A stretch of 64,000 nucleotides of DNA from Aelia acuminata (Eukaryota; Arthropoda; Insecta; Hemiptera; Pentatomidae): NCBI GenBank assembly GCA_911387785.2, contig OU426984.1, positions 41,712,396 to 41,776,395 of the forward strand, in the 5' to 3' direction. The notes beneath the pieces were generated by a model, which saw nothing but the letters and a program-made list of their open reading frames with translations, was not told the origin of the DNA and made no database searches. The position numbers and the translations under genes are program-made. This document shows, one piece after another, positions 36,291-47,624 of the stretch (position 1 is the first letter of the stretch; each line of letters begins with the position of its first letter).

Positions 36291-36527
36291 CCGTACGGGC
36301 TCAGTAGATCTGCTGGCCGTGCTGCGTAGTTTACGACCACAGGAAACGCTCGTGAAGGGGGATTTTTGAAAATTCTTCGGCAAATCCGGTATATTTCGCT
36401 TTAGTTACGTAACTGACGCGAAATATGGCGGTTTGCCGAGGAATTGTCAAAAATCCCTCTTCACGAGCGTTTCTAGCGAAGTCATAAACTACGCAGCATG
36501 GCCAGTAGATCTACTGGGCCTGTATGG
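36291..36527. mobile_element. Palindromic MITE, possibly hAT-type
   Basis: Arms of about 100 bp: GCTCAGTAGATCTGCTGGCC on the left and, inverted, GCCCAGTAGATCTACTGGCC on the right, followed by matching blocks such as AAACGCTCGTGAAG and GGATTTTTGA. Flanking 8-mers CCGTACGG and CTGTATGG differ by two transitions, so an 8-bp duplication is possible. A stray AGATCTACTGGGTGCCTGT at 36265-36283 resembles the right end again. Confidence 0.65.
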
Positions 36528-36670
36528 TTAGTAGACTGGCACTCTGGGTCCATGCCGAATGTGTTAAACCAAATTCAAAGTGTTAAATACTTGATCGCAT
36601 ATTTTCTTATCCAATTATATATAAAATATATAATTGTTCTAAATATATAAGTGTACTAAATATATAAGTG

Positions 36671-37563
36671 TAGGGGAGAGCGGGGTTGATTGGCAACAGT
36701 TTTCACTTTTTTGATTGTTGAGTCGTTCCTGTTCATATAATCCCAATAGGGCTGATACCACTGTAAACTCCAAGTATTAGAGCACTTCAAGTATTTTTTT
36801 CACCACATAACATTAATTACTAAGATCATAGAAAATTGAAGAATTCGTGAATCCAGAGTAGGCCAATTAACCCCCAATGTGGGGCAGGTTGGCCTAGAAG
36901 GTGGCGTTGTTTAGCCATCTCATTCAAGTACTGCCTGACACTTATTATTGTTATTAAAAGCTGCATTATAATGGTATAATAATTTTGAATCGGTTTTAAC
37001 AGCTTCTAAGGGACATAGAATGACAATAGAAGAAGATAGAAATTTAGACTGTCGTCACTTTCTGAATAAGAAAAATTGTTATCCTCCTTGCTGGAACTAA
37101 AGACAAATGGTAGTTTCACCTTTCTTTATTTTTACCTCGCTTTTGTGAATTGCTAATGCGCCAACAAAACCCAGTTGAAGAGAGCCAACTAACCCCACAG
37201 GAGGGATCATATGAAAGATGGCTGCCTGAACAGGGGAGAACAATCAAACAAGAAATTGGTTAATCGAAAGGTTAGGTTTTTAAAGGAGTTTGGGGCTATG
37301 TGAACAGAATCGGAGTCAAATGTTTTACCATGCCTTAAAACCAAATTTAGTGAAAATATAAAAATTTACTTACATGTTGTAAAATCAATCAATGAAGCAC
37401 ACTCTTCTCTAGAGTGTTAGCACCGGGTTGAAAACTAAGGACAAGACTCCCGAGGTCGAGCGGGTGACATGATACAATGGTGGGGCTTTCACAACAGGTG
37501 TGACAGAAACTATTTGCCGATGGCCAACCTACCCCCTACGCCAACCCACCCCGCTCTCCCCTA
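36671..37563. mobile_element. TA-flanked inverted-repeat DNA element with repeated GCCAAC..CCCC motifs
   Basis: The ends GGGGAGAGCGGGGTTGATTG and inverted CAACCCACCCCGCTCTCCCC are flanked by TA on both sides (36671-36672, 37562-37563); the element is 889 bp. Internal stretches GGCCAATTAACCCCC (36864), GCCAACTAACCCC (37188), GGCCAACCTACCCCC (37522) and the end motif are variants of one sequence, a plausible set of transposase-binding sites. No transposase is recognised. TA duplication points to the wide Tc1/mariner or a similar TA-targeting group. Confidence 0.7.
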
Positions 37564-40485
37564 CTTTAGATCTCAGGTAAATAGTAAAAGAACAGGTATT
37601 GATTACTTAACTGTTTCAACGCCCTAAAACCGTGCAAAACATAAACTTAGAAAGATATTTCCTCAGTTTTTTTTTTCTAACATTGTTAACACCTGCATGT
37701 TAGTTGTTTATCTTTTAGTGTAATAGAAAATAAAGTAAAACGAAAGGTATCGGAAAATAGCTGAAAAACTTCTTTGTCATCTTCTCAATTTTCTTTTCTG
37801 CTATATATCCGTCTTTTTCTAATCACGCTATCAAATTTAGCGATTCTGCTTTTTTATATCGCTTTGAAGTCCCAATCCGCACAGTCCCTTAAAGTTTCAT
37901 CAAAATCCTACCAGCGCTCGCTGCATGTATGTAGGTATAGATATGTGGGCTAACACTGGACAGAAATAATAAATTTAAAAAAAATTTATCTTAATCAAAC
38001 TTTTTTAAAATGGTACTAATATAAGATATAAAGAAGGCGATAAGAACAAAACTAGAAAGTTGTGGAAATGTACAGTGAACACATTTAGTGAAAACTGTAT
38101 TATGCACTTACATGAAATTAATAATAATTGCAAAAATAAATTCAACTGAATGTTGGAATTTATATTTCTCGTGATATCTAACTAAAAAACAATTTATTAA
38201 TGTTCTTCAGTATCTGCCCTTTCTCCTCTACCTTCTCCTTCACTGAAACTCCACTATTGGAAAGGTTCCCATTCTAAGCGCGAAAAACTTTCTGTTTTCA
38301 TCTTCATGAAAATAAGTTAGTATTGTTGATTCATCCTTATCCTTGAGCTCTTTAGACGGGAATTTTCGTCAATTTGACAGAAATGGGTCCCAACATTCCA
38401 AAAGATAATTCTTATTATCTAGGGTAGGATTTTTTTACGAAAATAGTTTTCTAAATTGGCAAAGTTTACAATAACAATAAAAAACTTGCAGGTCATTTTT
38501 GATCTTTTTGAAAAATGACTATCCAAAGATAAAATTTCTAGTTAAAAATTTAGTTTAGATTATATTATTTATTTATTTTTTACCCCAACAAGTGGTCTTT
38601 TTAATCACAAAAAGGCAGATTATATTTCTTAGTGGGGTCTATTTCAGGAAAATAAAAAATAAAATTTCACTAAATTAAAATATTTGGTGAAAAAATAAAT
38701 AATGCAACTAATACCTAACTAATGGTTTCAGAGGCATCAACCGTTATCTTAAAATTCAATCCCTCCCAAATCCCATTTGCCTAAAAATCCTTTTAAGTAA
38801 ACTTCTGTTCTAAAAGCATAGTTTGGTCATCTCCCGATTGCCATAGCTTTTTGTGTTGCTTGATACACCTTTTTTTTTTTTTTTTTTTTTTTTTTTCAAA
38901 TTTTGCCAAGCTCGATGCACTGTGCAGTCATAATAGGTAACATCATTCAAACTTTTATTAGCTTAATCAAGTACGAGAAATCATAATTTACATACGTAAT
39001 ACATGAAGTTTTTATACAATGACTAATTACACTTACGCAGGTTAATACATAGGTACCATTCACCGAAATATTTCGTACTCACATGATTAAACATCAAGGA
39101 TTATCACAAGATGCATGAATAGCCCTATTATCTATCTTGCTTTATTTGCTCTTTCAACTTCAAACGTTTTCGGTTCTTTTTTGTTTCAATGTACTGATAA
39201 AGTAAAACTTTTTACTTTTTTTTTCTTTCCGCCAGTTATTCAATTTATTTCATCCGTGATAGTAGTGACTATAAAGTATAAAGTAGCCAACAGTGGACTG
39301 GATCGGATCAATGAGACCATGACCCTATTTCTTATCTATTGAACTGGTCGTGGCTAGCGTACAATTCTAGCTTGTTTGTATTGAAAAGTCTTCTGATATA
39401 TGATATGGGCTTGAATATGCGGTCTTGGGGATTCTTTCTTTTGTGTTTATTTTTTTTTTTTTATTTTTTTTTTTTTTTTTTATTAATTTATTATATCTCT
39501 TCCTAAATAAGGAAACCTTCATGATGTAAGTTCAAAAGTTTTTTCATTATAGTCGGTTACATGTACTTCGGCATTACTTTTTATATATATCAAAACTGCT
39601 AAAAAGTCCTATATGTAATTATTCTATTGTCAGGTTTATAGGAGGAGATTTTCCTATTACTGTGAGGAGAATTTCCTATTACTGCCTAGTTGCTACGAGT
39701 GCCTCATATTAAATTTATAAATTCTGTTAGTAAAATATGTTTTATTGCTTCTTTTTCTTTTGACCAACATATTTTCTTGTAAACAACTATATACTTCTAA
39801 AATCAGTTGTTCCCTTTGGTCTAAATTTGTAGGTAAGTTGATTTTCTTTTCTAAAAATATACTATTGTGACGGAAGAAATCTCAACAGATGTTTTGACTG
39901 GTCTAAAACGTACGGGACGGGAATCAGTAATATTCGAGTGTTCGCAGGTCACCATGTATAATAGTGGACATTTCCCGGAAGTACTTTTATGTCAATAAAG
40001 TTATTCAAACCCGTTAAAACATTTTATTTGATTTATAGATTTTGTTCATTTGTTTTTTTGTTTTTTCTTCATGACGTTTTGATGAAAAAGTTTTTAAAAA
40101 AGACCTATGGGAGGTTAGAAATACAGTCGATTTTTATGTTGATGTTTTAAAAATTAATAATTTTTCTTTATTATTATTTTTTATTTTATCGTAATCATAC
40201 GTCATCATTTAATTTTCAGTTCAGCTCTAATAAAAAATACTAGATAAAAAAATTATTGAAATGTAATTATATCGCCAGTAGACAAAAATAGACTCAAAAT
40301 TTTAAGCAACAAAAATGTCTTAATTATCATACGAATACTGTTCAGAACCTCTTTAAAGTTTGCCATCTCTAAATAAATAAATATTTTAACAATAAAAATG
40401 TAATTTTTCTTAATTAATTTTAATTTTGATAATTTCAATTGTGTCGTTATTCCTGCCGACCGTTGATACATTTTCATTTTCATCA
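37564..40485. other. Anonymous AT-rich sequence
   Basis: No gene recognised. Poly-T runs at 38870-38896 and 39447-39481. Frames here are short and without domains. Confidence 0.5.
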
Positions 40486-41071
40486 TGTCAGTTGTTTTTA
40501 ATTGGAGAAATAAACAACAAACCTTCTTCATTACATTTTAAACGGTTTAAAGAAAGTTGGATGATTATTATTAAATTAAAAACAACTGACATAGTCAGGT
40601 CATCCAAAGAAACAAACTTTTGAAGAAAAAATAAAATTTCATTTATCTAAAGCAGAATCTATGGATGAACAGTTGTGAATGAATTAAGCCTTTATTAAAA
40701 AGAGTAAAAAATAAAATAAAATAATGGTTTATAAAGAATAATTTATACATATTTACAAAGTGCATTAATATTAAAAATAATTTTTTTTGAGCTTTTATCA
40801 TGTCGATGTAATTTTATAAACTCGGTAGAGAAAATAAAGTAGTTTAATGTTATCTTATTTTCTCTGTTTCGAGGATGCTTATTCCCTGAATAAAAAACAA
40901 CTGACATAATTTAGTAACAACTGATAAAGGATCATCCAAAGAAACAAATTTGAGAAAAAATAGAAGAAAAACGAAGATTTCATTAATTTAAAGGAGAGCC
41001 TATCGAACGGTGTATTTTTCCTTAAATCTATACTCAAAAATACAAATTTTGGTGCTTCGACCATATCGATG

Positions 41072-41108
<37 letters not shown>

Positions 41109-41150
41109 AACTCGAGATATACAATTAAATAGTTCAATTTTATCGGCTTA
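40486..41150. repeat. Diverged tandem duplication with internal inverted motif
   Basis: The block AACAACTGACATA..GGTCATCCAAAGAAACAAA (40577-40620) recurs at 40899-40948, and ATCATGTCGATGT..TTTATAAACTCG (40797-40832) recurs as CCATATCGATGT..TTTTTAACTCG (41061-41113). The unit is roughly 260-330 bp. An inverted ATGTCAGTTGTTTTTAAT at 40485 pairs with 40573-40591. Confidence 0.6.
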
Positions 41151-42004
41151 GCTTTCAGGGGCAATATGCGCGTAAGTGTCTAAAATATTTTGATAAGGAA
41201 CCTCCAAAAAAAAATTCATCAAGATCCGTGACTTAACGTGTCCTCCCCTTGTTTGCTTATTGATGGGGAACGCACATCCATTTGTAGACACTATGCGAAT
41301 TTTAAAACAATTAGAATTAGTGCCGGATAGATTGGCACGCTAGCTGAATTAATTTGATGTATATTAAAATATAATAGTGCGAATGGTTGTGCCGGATGGT
41401 TGGCAGGTTGTGTACAAATCATATCGCCGTTTAGAGACCTACCTGGGTTGAATGAACAATCGGATGATATGAATTATAATGAGTAGTTATGTTGATTCGA
41501 ACTCGTTGCATCCTGTTGATGTTGATTGTGGAAATGTTGAGGATGTTGGCTGTGCGCCCATCTCCCCCCCCCCCTCCCATCTGAGTTGGCCGCTCTCTCT
41601 CTAGGCCCGGCTTTATAGCCCCATCAATCTCCAACTAATAGCTAAATTAAACTTGCAATATCCCTCTCTCGCTCTCTCCATAGCAAGTCCGGGGGCGAAC
41701 TATGGAAATTAGCAATATTTAACATTCTGTCAGGTCTGTGGAATTATCGCTACAATCTGGCCTATATTAGAGGGAGGCTATAAACAACTAATTTTGCCAG
41801 AAGCCATACCAAAGTGCTATGAATAAATTTATTCATAGTGTCTCGACATCTGTGCGGAACAGTTGGACCATGTGCATATTTTTTTCTCACTTCGTTTCCT
41901 CTCTTTTCCATTTAAATAACACCAATGGTTCATATATCATACCGATGTGGGTTTTAATATAAAAAAAAATAAATAAAAAAAAAGAAAGCTCAATTTAGTA
42001 ACAA
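41151..42004. other. Mixed-composition unique sequence
   Basis: GC content rises between 41220 and 41880; includes a C-run (41565-41577) and CT repeats (41590-41680). No coding domain is recognised. It could be non-coding host sequence such as a promoter, but nothing proves it. Confidence 0.35.
41817..41838. repeat. Perfect 22-bp palindrome
   Basis: CTATGAATAAA is followed directly by its reverse complement TTTATTCATAG, with no loop. Possible dimeric protein-binding site or chance. Confidence 0.6.
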
Positions 42005-42165
42005 TGTTTGTTTGTATAACTTCACTTTATTCCAATAATCGAACAATGCTACGGTTAGAGTCCTATATTTGCCTATCCAGGTATAATTAGGATAGGGGAT
42101 TTTCAACGAATACCTGACATCGCACAGGCTCGGGACCACTTAAAGGACGGCATAGCCTAGGATAG
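42005..42165 (-). mobile_element. AAAC-tail SINE, copy on minus strand, 5' truncated
   Basis: On the minus strand it starts near GGCTATGCCGTCC, then CCCGAGCCTGTGCGATGTCA, CCTAATTATACCTGGATAGG, a GTAGCAT motif and ACAAACAAAC, all in the order seen at 15.7 kb. The head is missing. It abuts the LTR-like repeat on its 5' side. Confidence 0.75.
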
Positions 42166-42440
42166 TAAGTTATTAACTGAAACAGTAAATAACAGTTACA
42201 GAACAGTGACTCAAAACTCGAAAGTAACCTTATGCTTCGATGTTAGACGGGATTCAAGGCAAGACTGAGACCCTAACCGATCGCTTCTTATTTATAGTCC
42301 GATATGGGCCCACCCAGAAAGGCGTAGAACATTCCAAAACAGTGTGATCATGTACTTGTACATCACTAACCGTTGCACACAATTTTAGAACTTTTACAAT
42401 GAAACGGAATCATATTTGTTTTGCATCACAATATATTAAA
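42165..42440 (-). mobile_element. LTR-like repeat, copy 2
   Basis: Matches 18130-18400 over the whole length with many substitutions. On the minus strand it has CGCCTTTCTGGGTGGG, then ATATCGGACTATAAATAAGA and GAAGCGATCG. The TATA box and following sequence are better preserved than in copy 1. Confidence 0.4.
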
Positions 42441-44323
42441 CGTCAGTTATATTTTTTATTTTTTGCTCATGCGCCCTTGAATCCCATGTTAAATGCAGTG
42501 GATAGATCGTGTCGTAGGATCTTTAAAGCCAGTTACGGAAACAATATCGCACTAATTTGTAATTTATTGAAGATTTAGCAGATATATTTGTCTCGAAAAT
42601 GAAGGCTTAGGCACCCAATACGTTTACGAAAAAAAATTCTAAAATTTCTGTTATAAGTGTTTTTTATTTTTAATTATTTTTTTTTTTTTATTTTTCTCTG
42701 TTCCATTAGATTAATGGTTAAATGTTTCAGATTAATTTATTTGCCTACCTGAACCGAAGCAAAAGAAAATCGTTAGAACAGGACAGCTTTGACCTTAGCC
42801 TGCATTATTTCGTGACGTAACCTAGTTACCTTTTTTGTTCCGTTACGTAGATACATATTGTCACGCTATATGTTCACACATGCTACCATCCGTGACAGCT
42901 AAATACATGGAGGATTAATACAGTGAACCAGAGTTGTTTTTTCTTGAAAAAAGTTATAAAATGTATCATAAGCATTTTAATGAGGATCACTCCAAGTAAT
43001 CCGCTATGATCGGTCGTGTAGAACTTATTTCTTTTATCTGCTGTTTTTACTAATATTTAAGATGCACCGGATTTTTGTATAATTGTTTAGTTAGTTTGTA
43101 TAATAATGTATGTACATATACATACACACGAAGAATGTCATAACATACACACATACATTGTTGGTACTGACCCACTAATATAGCTCTCAACTTGTGAAGG
43201 GCTTCGATAGCTGACTATTGACCCAAAGTTGCTGGCTGTACTGTTTAACCTCATTTGTAATGCGGCACTCTCCTCACAACTCTCTTTTATCAAGTCATTA
43301 TTGCCTCGTTGAAAGACGTCCGACAGTTGGGCTTGAGACTCCGCCTAAATGGAAATGTTGGAGTCTTCTCCGGTTATTCCGGACTTGTTAAGATTCGAGT
43401 CAGTGGATACGGATATTAGATCGCCTATCATCAATTTGTGATTTTTTTTTATTAAATTGTTTTGAAATAATGAATCCCTCCCGGCTTTACCCTTAACCAA
43501 TCGACTCTTAAAACGATTTAATTTAAGAAAATATTGTGTAAAATTATATGAAAAGAATATGACAGAAAAGTTTTTTTGGTTCTTGAATGGAATTGTTTGA
43601 ATATCTGTCCTCTTTTGTGTCCATAGAAAGCCTAAGAATAGTGAAGAGTTGGCAGGTACCGGTTCATTAACAGCCTTTTCTGTAGCCTCAAAGTTCCACT
43701 GAGATGGGTGTCCAGAACGCATCTTCGAGGATGGAGGCCCAAACCAACGGTGCATTCAAGAACGCCATAACTCAAAAAACCATGATCTTTCAGGAGAGTG
43801 GTTTAAAAGCAAAATCAAATGTGGTCAAAATATATTAAAACTTTTCTAATGCATCACCTCGCTAAGACAATATCTAAATTTTTATTTCTGCCCGAAGAAG
43901 TTAAAATTTGACGATGAAGTTAAAATTTTTAACGATGTCACAAGAATATACTAATATTTCAGCGCATTCAGAAAACACTTAAAAATAAAAATAGCCGATT
44001 TTTTAGATATGGCGTATTTATCTATATGAACTCTCACTAGTTGAAGGCATTTTAGGGTCCACGATTGTTATTTTATTCGAATAAAGTATTACCTTCTTTC
44101 GCCGGTGTAGGAAGCACATTTTGTTCTTACTTTTTTTCAAATAATTAAATTATACATTCCCTTGAATGAAGTTGTTATTCAGAAATATAACAAAGCCTAC
44201 AGAAGAGCTTGCATGACCTCGACATATATAGATAGTTTACCTTCCTCTAAAAAGTAGTTGTGCTCGATATTTAGAGGTATTTAAATTTTAAAAAACTTTA
44301 AATAAAAAAAGACCAGTCTTCTA
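42441..44323. other. Anonymous sequence
   Basis: No gene recognised. The minus-strand frame at 43345-43755 (136 residues, starting MHRWFGPPSSKMRSG) is the longest frame in the window not explained by repeats, but it has no recognisable domain and a lysine/asparagine-rich C-terminal half typical of chance frames in AT-rich DNA. Confidence 0.4.
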
Positions 44324-44590
44324 CTGGACTTGAGTGATTCTGTTGTCCAAAACGCTGTAAAGGCTTATGGTTGGATTTGCGCTACGAGAATACTACTACA
44401 TTTTCTAGACAAACGCTCAAAACTCCAAATCCATTCTAAAAGACTCATTTATATGACCGTTTGGATTTTGGAATCGCGCTATGGGGGGACTAGCAAACCT
44501 TCAAATTCCTCCCTCATCGAATCCTACGCAAAATTGTTAATGCTCCTTTGATAGTTTATCCTATAATGGAGGACTTTTGTAAAAAAAAAA
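44324..44590 (+). pseudogene. Jockey-type LINE ORF2 fragment (decayed)
   Basis: The first part is in one frame (LHFLDKRSKLQIHSKRLIYM) and the second in another: FGIALWGD, a stop, then RILRKIVNAPLIV. GIALWG and the ILRKIVNAP block are the same landmarks as in the relics at 20.6 and 45.8 kb. At least one frameshift and one stop are present. The catalytic region is absent. Confidence 0.65.
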
Positions 44591-44771
44591 ATTAATGCTC
44601 CGTATTTAGTCCACAAATGGAATCATTCTAAACTCTTACCCATCCGAACTCACTTGTTTCTAACTTCGTTTCTTTCTCTATTCCAGAAAACCCTACTAGG
44701 CGTCTGAAAAAAAAGATGGAATAATGATGTTTGAAATTAAAAATGTTAGTTGAGTGCTAGCAACAGTGCTT

Positions 44772-44986
44772 TTCTTTTTTGTATTTTTTCCCTCACCCTC
44801 CTCGCATTTTAAGCTACACGGAGTTTTCCCGGAACTGGGTAAAAGGTGGAGGATTAATGCCGAGTATTAATAAATGTCCCGTGGCTCCGGGTTTTGAACA
44901 GGCTACCTTTGGGTTATCTACTCATATGTTGTCAGGGACAATGCATATTTCTTAAAGCGTTAGCCCACTCGGCCATCCTGTCACCT
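44772..44986 (-). mobile_element. tRNA-Leu/Ser-headed SINE, minus strand
   Basis: Read on the minus strand the head is ACAGGATGGCCGAGTGGGCT (A box) and CCTGTTCAAAACCC (B box) follows about 75 bases later, with a body ending in an A-rich stretch (GGGAAAAAATACAAAAAAGA). Box spacing fits a type-II tRNA (Leu or Ser). The head is close to that of the chimeric SINE at 362 bp. Confidence 0.65.
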
Positions 44987-45098
44987 CATTATTTTTCGTT
45001 ACACAACCTTCATATTTACTTAAAGTATTTTTATTAATACACTTTTTAAATTTCAATAAATAAGTAACCAACTCATTGTTTAGTCAAGGCCTGCTGGA

Positions 45099-45440
45099 TC
45101 AGCATGCGCCGTCTTTTGCCGTTTGCATCCAATTGCGCGCTCCCAGCAGCGCCCAGGCATCGTGGGTTACTCCATCTCGCCACCGCGGCTTAGGTCTTCC
45201 TCTACGCCTGGGGCCATGAATTTCTTCACAAAAAACCTTCTTTGGGATGATATTTTCCTCCATCCTCGCCAAATGCCCAGCCCACCTTAGCCTTCCGAGA
45301 CGGATGAACTTTGCAATGTCGGTTTCATTGAACAGGGTATACAATTCCAGATTAGTTCTCCGACGCCATTCATGGCCCTCCATGATTCCTCCGTAGATGG
45401 TTCGGAGGATCTTCCTTTCATGAGTTAGTAAATCAGATTC
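45099..45440 (-). pseudogene. LINE reverse transcriptase C-terminal region
   Basis: The minus-strand frame reads ERKILRTIYGG before the ATG, then EWRRRTNLELYTLFNETDIA, RLRWAGHLARMEENIIPKKV and GRRRGRPKPRWRDGVTHDAW, ending QTAKDGAC. These are the conserved blocks of the far C-terminus of a widespread class of arthropod non-LTR retrotransposons (thumb-like region after the polymerase). About 110 residues are open. The polymerase and endonuclease domains are absent from the window upstream, where another LINE relic begins, so the copy is truncated at its 5' side, as LINEs often are. The frame looks well preserved. Confidence 0.8.
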
Positions 45441-45639
45441 CTTCGATTTGGTAAGTAACCAACAGTCTTCTAAATTCCTCTTGACTATGTTTTTTCAAAG
45501 ATGAAGATATTTTTTAAATATCTTAGGTAAAGATATTTTTTCAGAAATATGAGACAGAAAAATTTATTTTATTAAATACAATTCATTCGACAAGATTTAA
45601 AATTTGCAATTAGCAAAGTTTGTGAGCTGCTTCGACAGC

Positions 45640-45965
45640 GTTCCTGTGCAGGAGTAGTAATTAATTTAGATGGTCTCTTGGCCACCGCCTTCAAAGTCGT
45701 CGGGGTTGGCTGAAAGGGTTGTTTGGGTTTTTTAAATTGTCTGTCAGTGGGTTATTGTTGTAGACCAGTCTATGGTGAAAGTTAATGTAGTTGTCTTTGG
45801 CTGTTGCGAAAACTGTTAGAATGTTTAAGTCCGTATGTATAATATCGTTGCTGACATAATATGGTGCGTCTACTATTTTTCCTAACACTTTCTAATCAAA
45901 GGATTGAATTTTTTGGACTTTGGATAGAAATGATGAACGGATTGTCACACACAGCAATACCACTT
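45640..45965 (-). pseudogene. Jockey-type LINE ORF2 C-terminus (decayed)
   Basis: On the minus strand: GIAVC(D) near 45950, then SKVQKIQSF, a TAG stop, KVLGKIVDAPYYVSNDIIHT, DLNILTVFATAKDNYINFHH, RLVYNNNPLTDNL, PFSQPRRL and a stop near 45690. Block order matches Jockey-clade ORF2 ends and equals that of the 20.6-kb relic without its insertion. One frameshift and one stop inside. No catalytic region. Confidence 0.75.
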
Positions 45966-47624
45966 CCATCTGCTGGATTTAAATAAACTTACTCTAGTAT
46001 CAGCTGATATTAATACACTATTTTGTAATATGTTTTGCCAGATGAGAGGTTCATCTTAAAAATATTCAATTCCTTTAATTTTTGGAATGTTGTTATCTGG
46101 CTGGTCATATTTAAATTAGCTCCATTCTGGAAATTTATTATAAATTATCAGAACATGTCTGTTTCTTTTTACCGAGTTCGTGAGAAACAGACATTAACGT
46201 GCCTGTAATCAACTAAACTTTAGTAGGAAACGTATAAAATAATATTAGGACTGAATGGGAGGCCGTGAACACACCCCTATCTGACAGTGCCCCAACTTTC
46301 CCGCTAATTAACTAAGTCTGTTGCTGTTGTTGAGAACTTGTTGATGAGCGAATCTCGTGTGCTCAGGTGCTTACGCATACTTGATCAGTTGATGGGCAAA
46401 CATTTGCTATATGTTGTTCTTCAAATTATGATATGATATGGAGTACATTATTGTTCTTGGTCCCTAATATCTTCTCTCTTGGTGGTCTCAAGGTGTGTTT
46501 AAATTATTTATTTTAAGCAGGTGGCTTTGCATGTAAGTGGAAAAAAAACTCGATTATCGGATTTGGCATTTTAAGAATCATTAACGATTGGATAAAAATG
46601 GGGACCATATTTGGTGAAAGGTACATACAATAAATTCTAACCCAAATTTCCTACTAAAAATTCCCTTGTGCATACTTTTCGTAAACAATAAAAAAATAAG
46701 AGAGAAATGCTTTATTTCAACAATAACCAATGCTGCTCAATTACATTGGGTTGCTACATAACATAGCATACTAATCAATAATTAAATACATACATACTTA
46801 CAACTAAAACACATTGATACATTTCATCTTATATTCATTATAGTATCATAATATTTTTTTTCCTTTGTATCTATTACAATTATGTTTTTTTTTTTCCTTG
46901 TTATTTCTTTGTTTATCATAATCTTAGTCCTTCTCTTTCGTAAAACTCGCACTACAAATAGGCACACATACGAATAAACAATAATAGTTTATAGTCTAGT
47001 TATACGGAAATTATACGAAGATATACATTATTGTATACACAAAAAAAAATAATACAAAAATAAAATAAATAAATAAAACCATGCCCTAAAACAATAAAGC
47101 ATGGATTTTCTATTTATTTTTATTTCTGCAGAAATGGGAAAAGGAGGTATTTGAATTAGTTTAGGGAAGAAGCTACACTGGTATTAGATAGCAGGAAATT
47201 CCAGAGGCTCAAGGGGCGGCAAGAAAGGAACTTTTAAAGATTTTAGTTTTGTGAGAAAGAAAAACCGGACCGGAAAAACACCCAGAAAACTAACTCTAAA
47301 TTACATTTTTTAGCAAAATACTTTTAACTACATTTCTCTTTGGAAAATTCCAAACTTTTTATTTTGTGTGTATATTTTAATAATCTATTGACAAAACCTT
47401 CAATGCCAGAATATAGTGACAATAGTATTAATAGTTCCTTTCGCCTAGGGCGCAATTTGCCATAAACTTTTATGGAGGGATGATCGTGTTAACTCAGGTA
47501 GAGGGACTATCCATCAATGGAGGATGGTTGACTATTTTTGATCAAAGACTAGTTTCCCGAGTCGCTAGGTACATTGTAAAATTGAGAATGCAGTTGAAAC
47601 TTCTCATGTGATTATAAAAAAAAA
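45966..47624. other. Anonymous AT-rich sequence
   Basis: No gene recognised. The purine-rich block 47141-47290 has no second copy here. Confidence 0.5.

Noticed and set aside
43345..43755. 136-residue minus-strand protein
   Set aside because: No recognisable domain, signal peptide or splice context, and the C-terminal half has the K/N/F-rich make-up of chance frames in AT-rich DNA.
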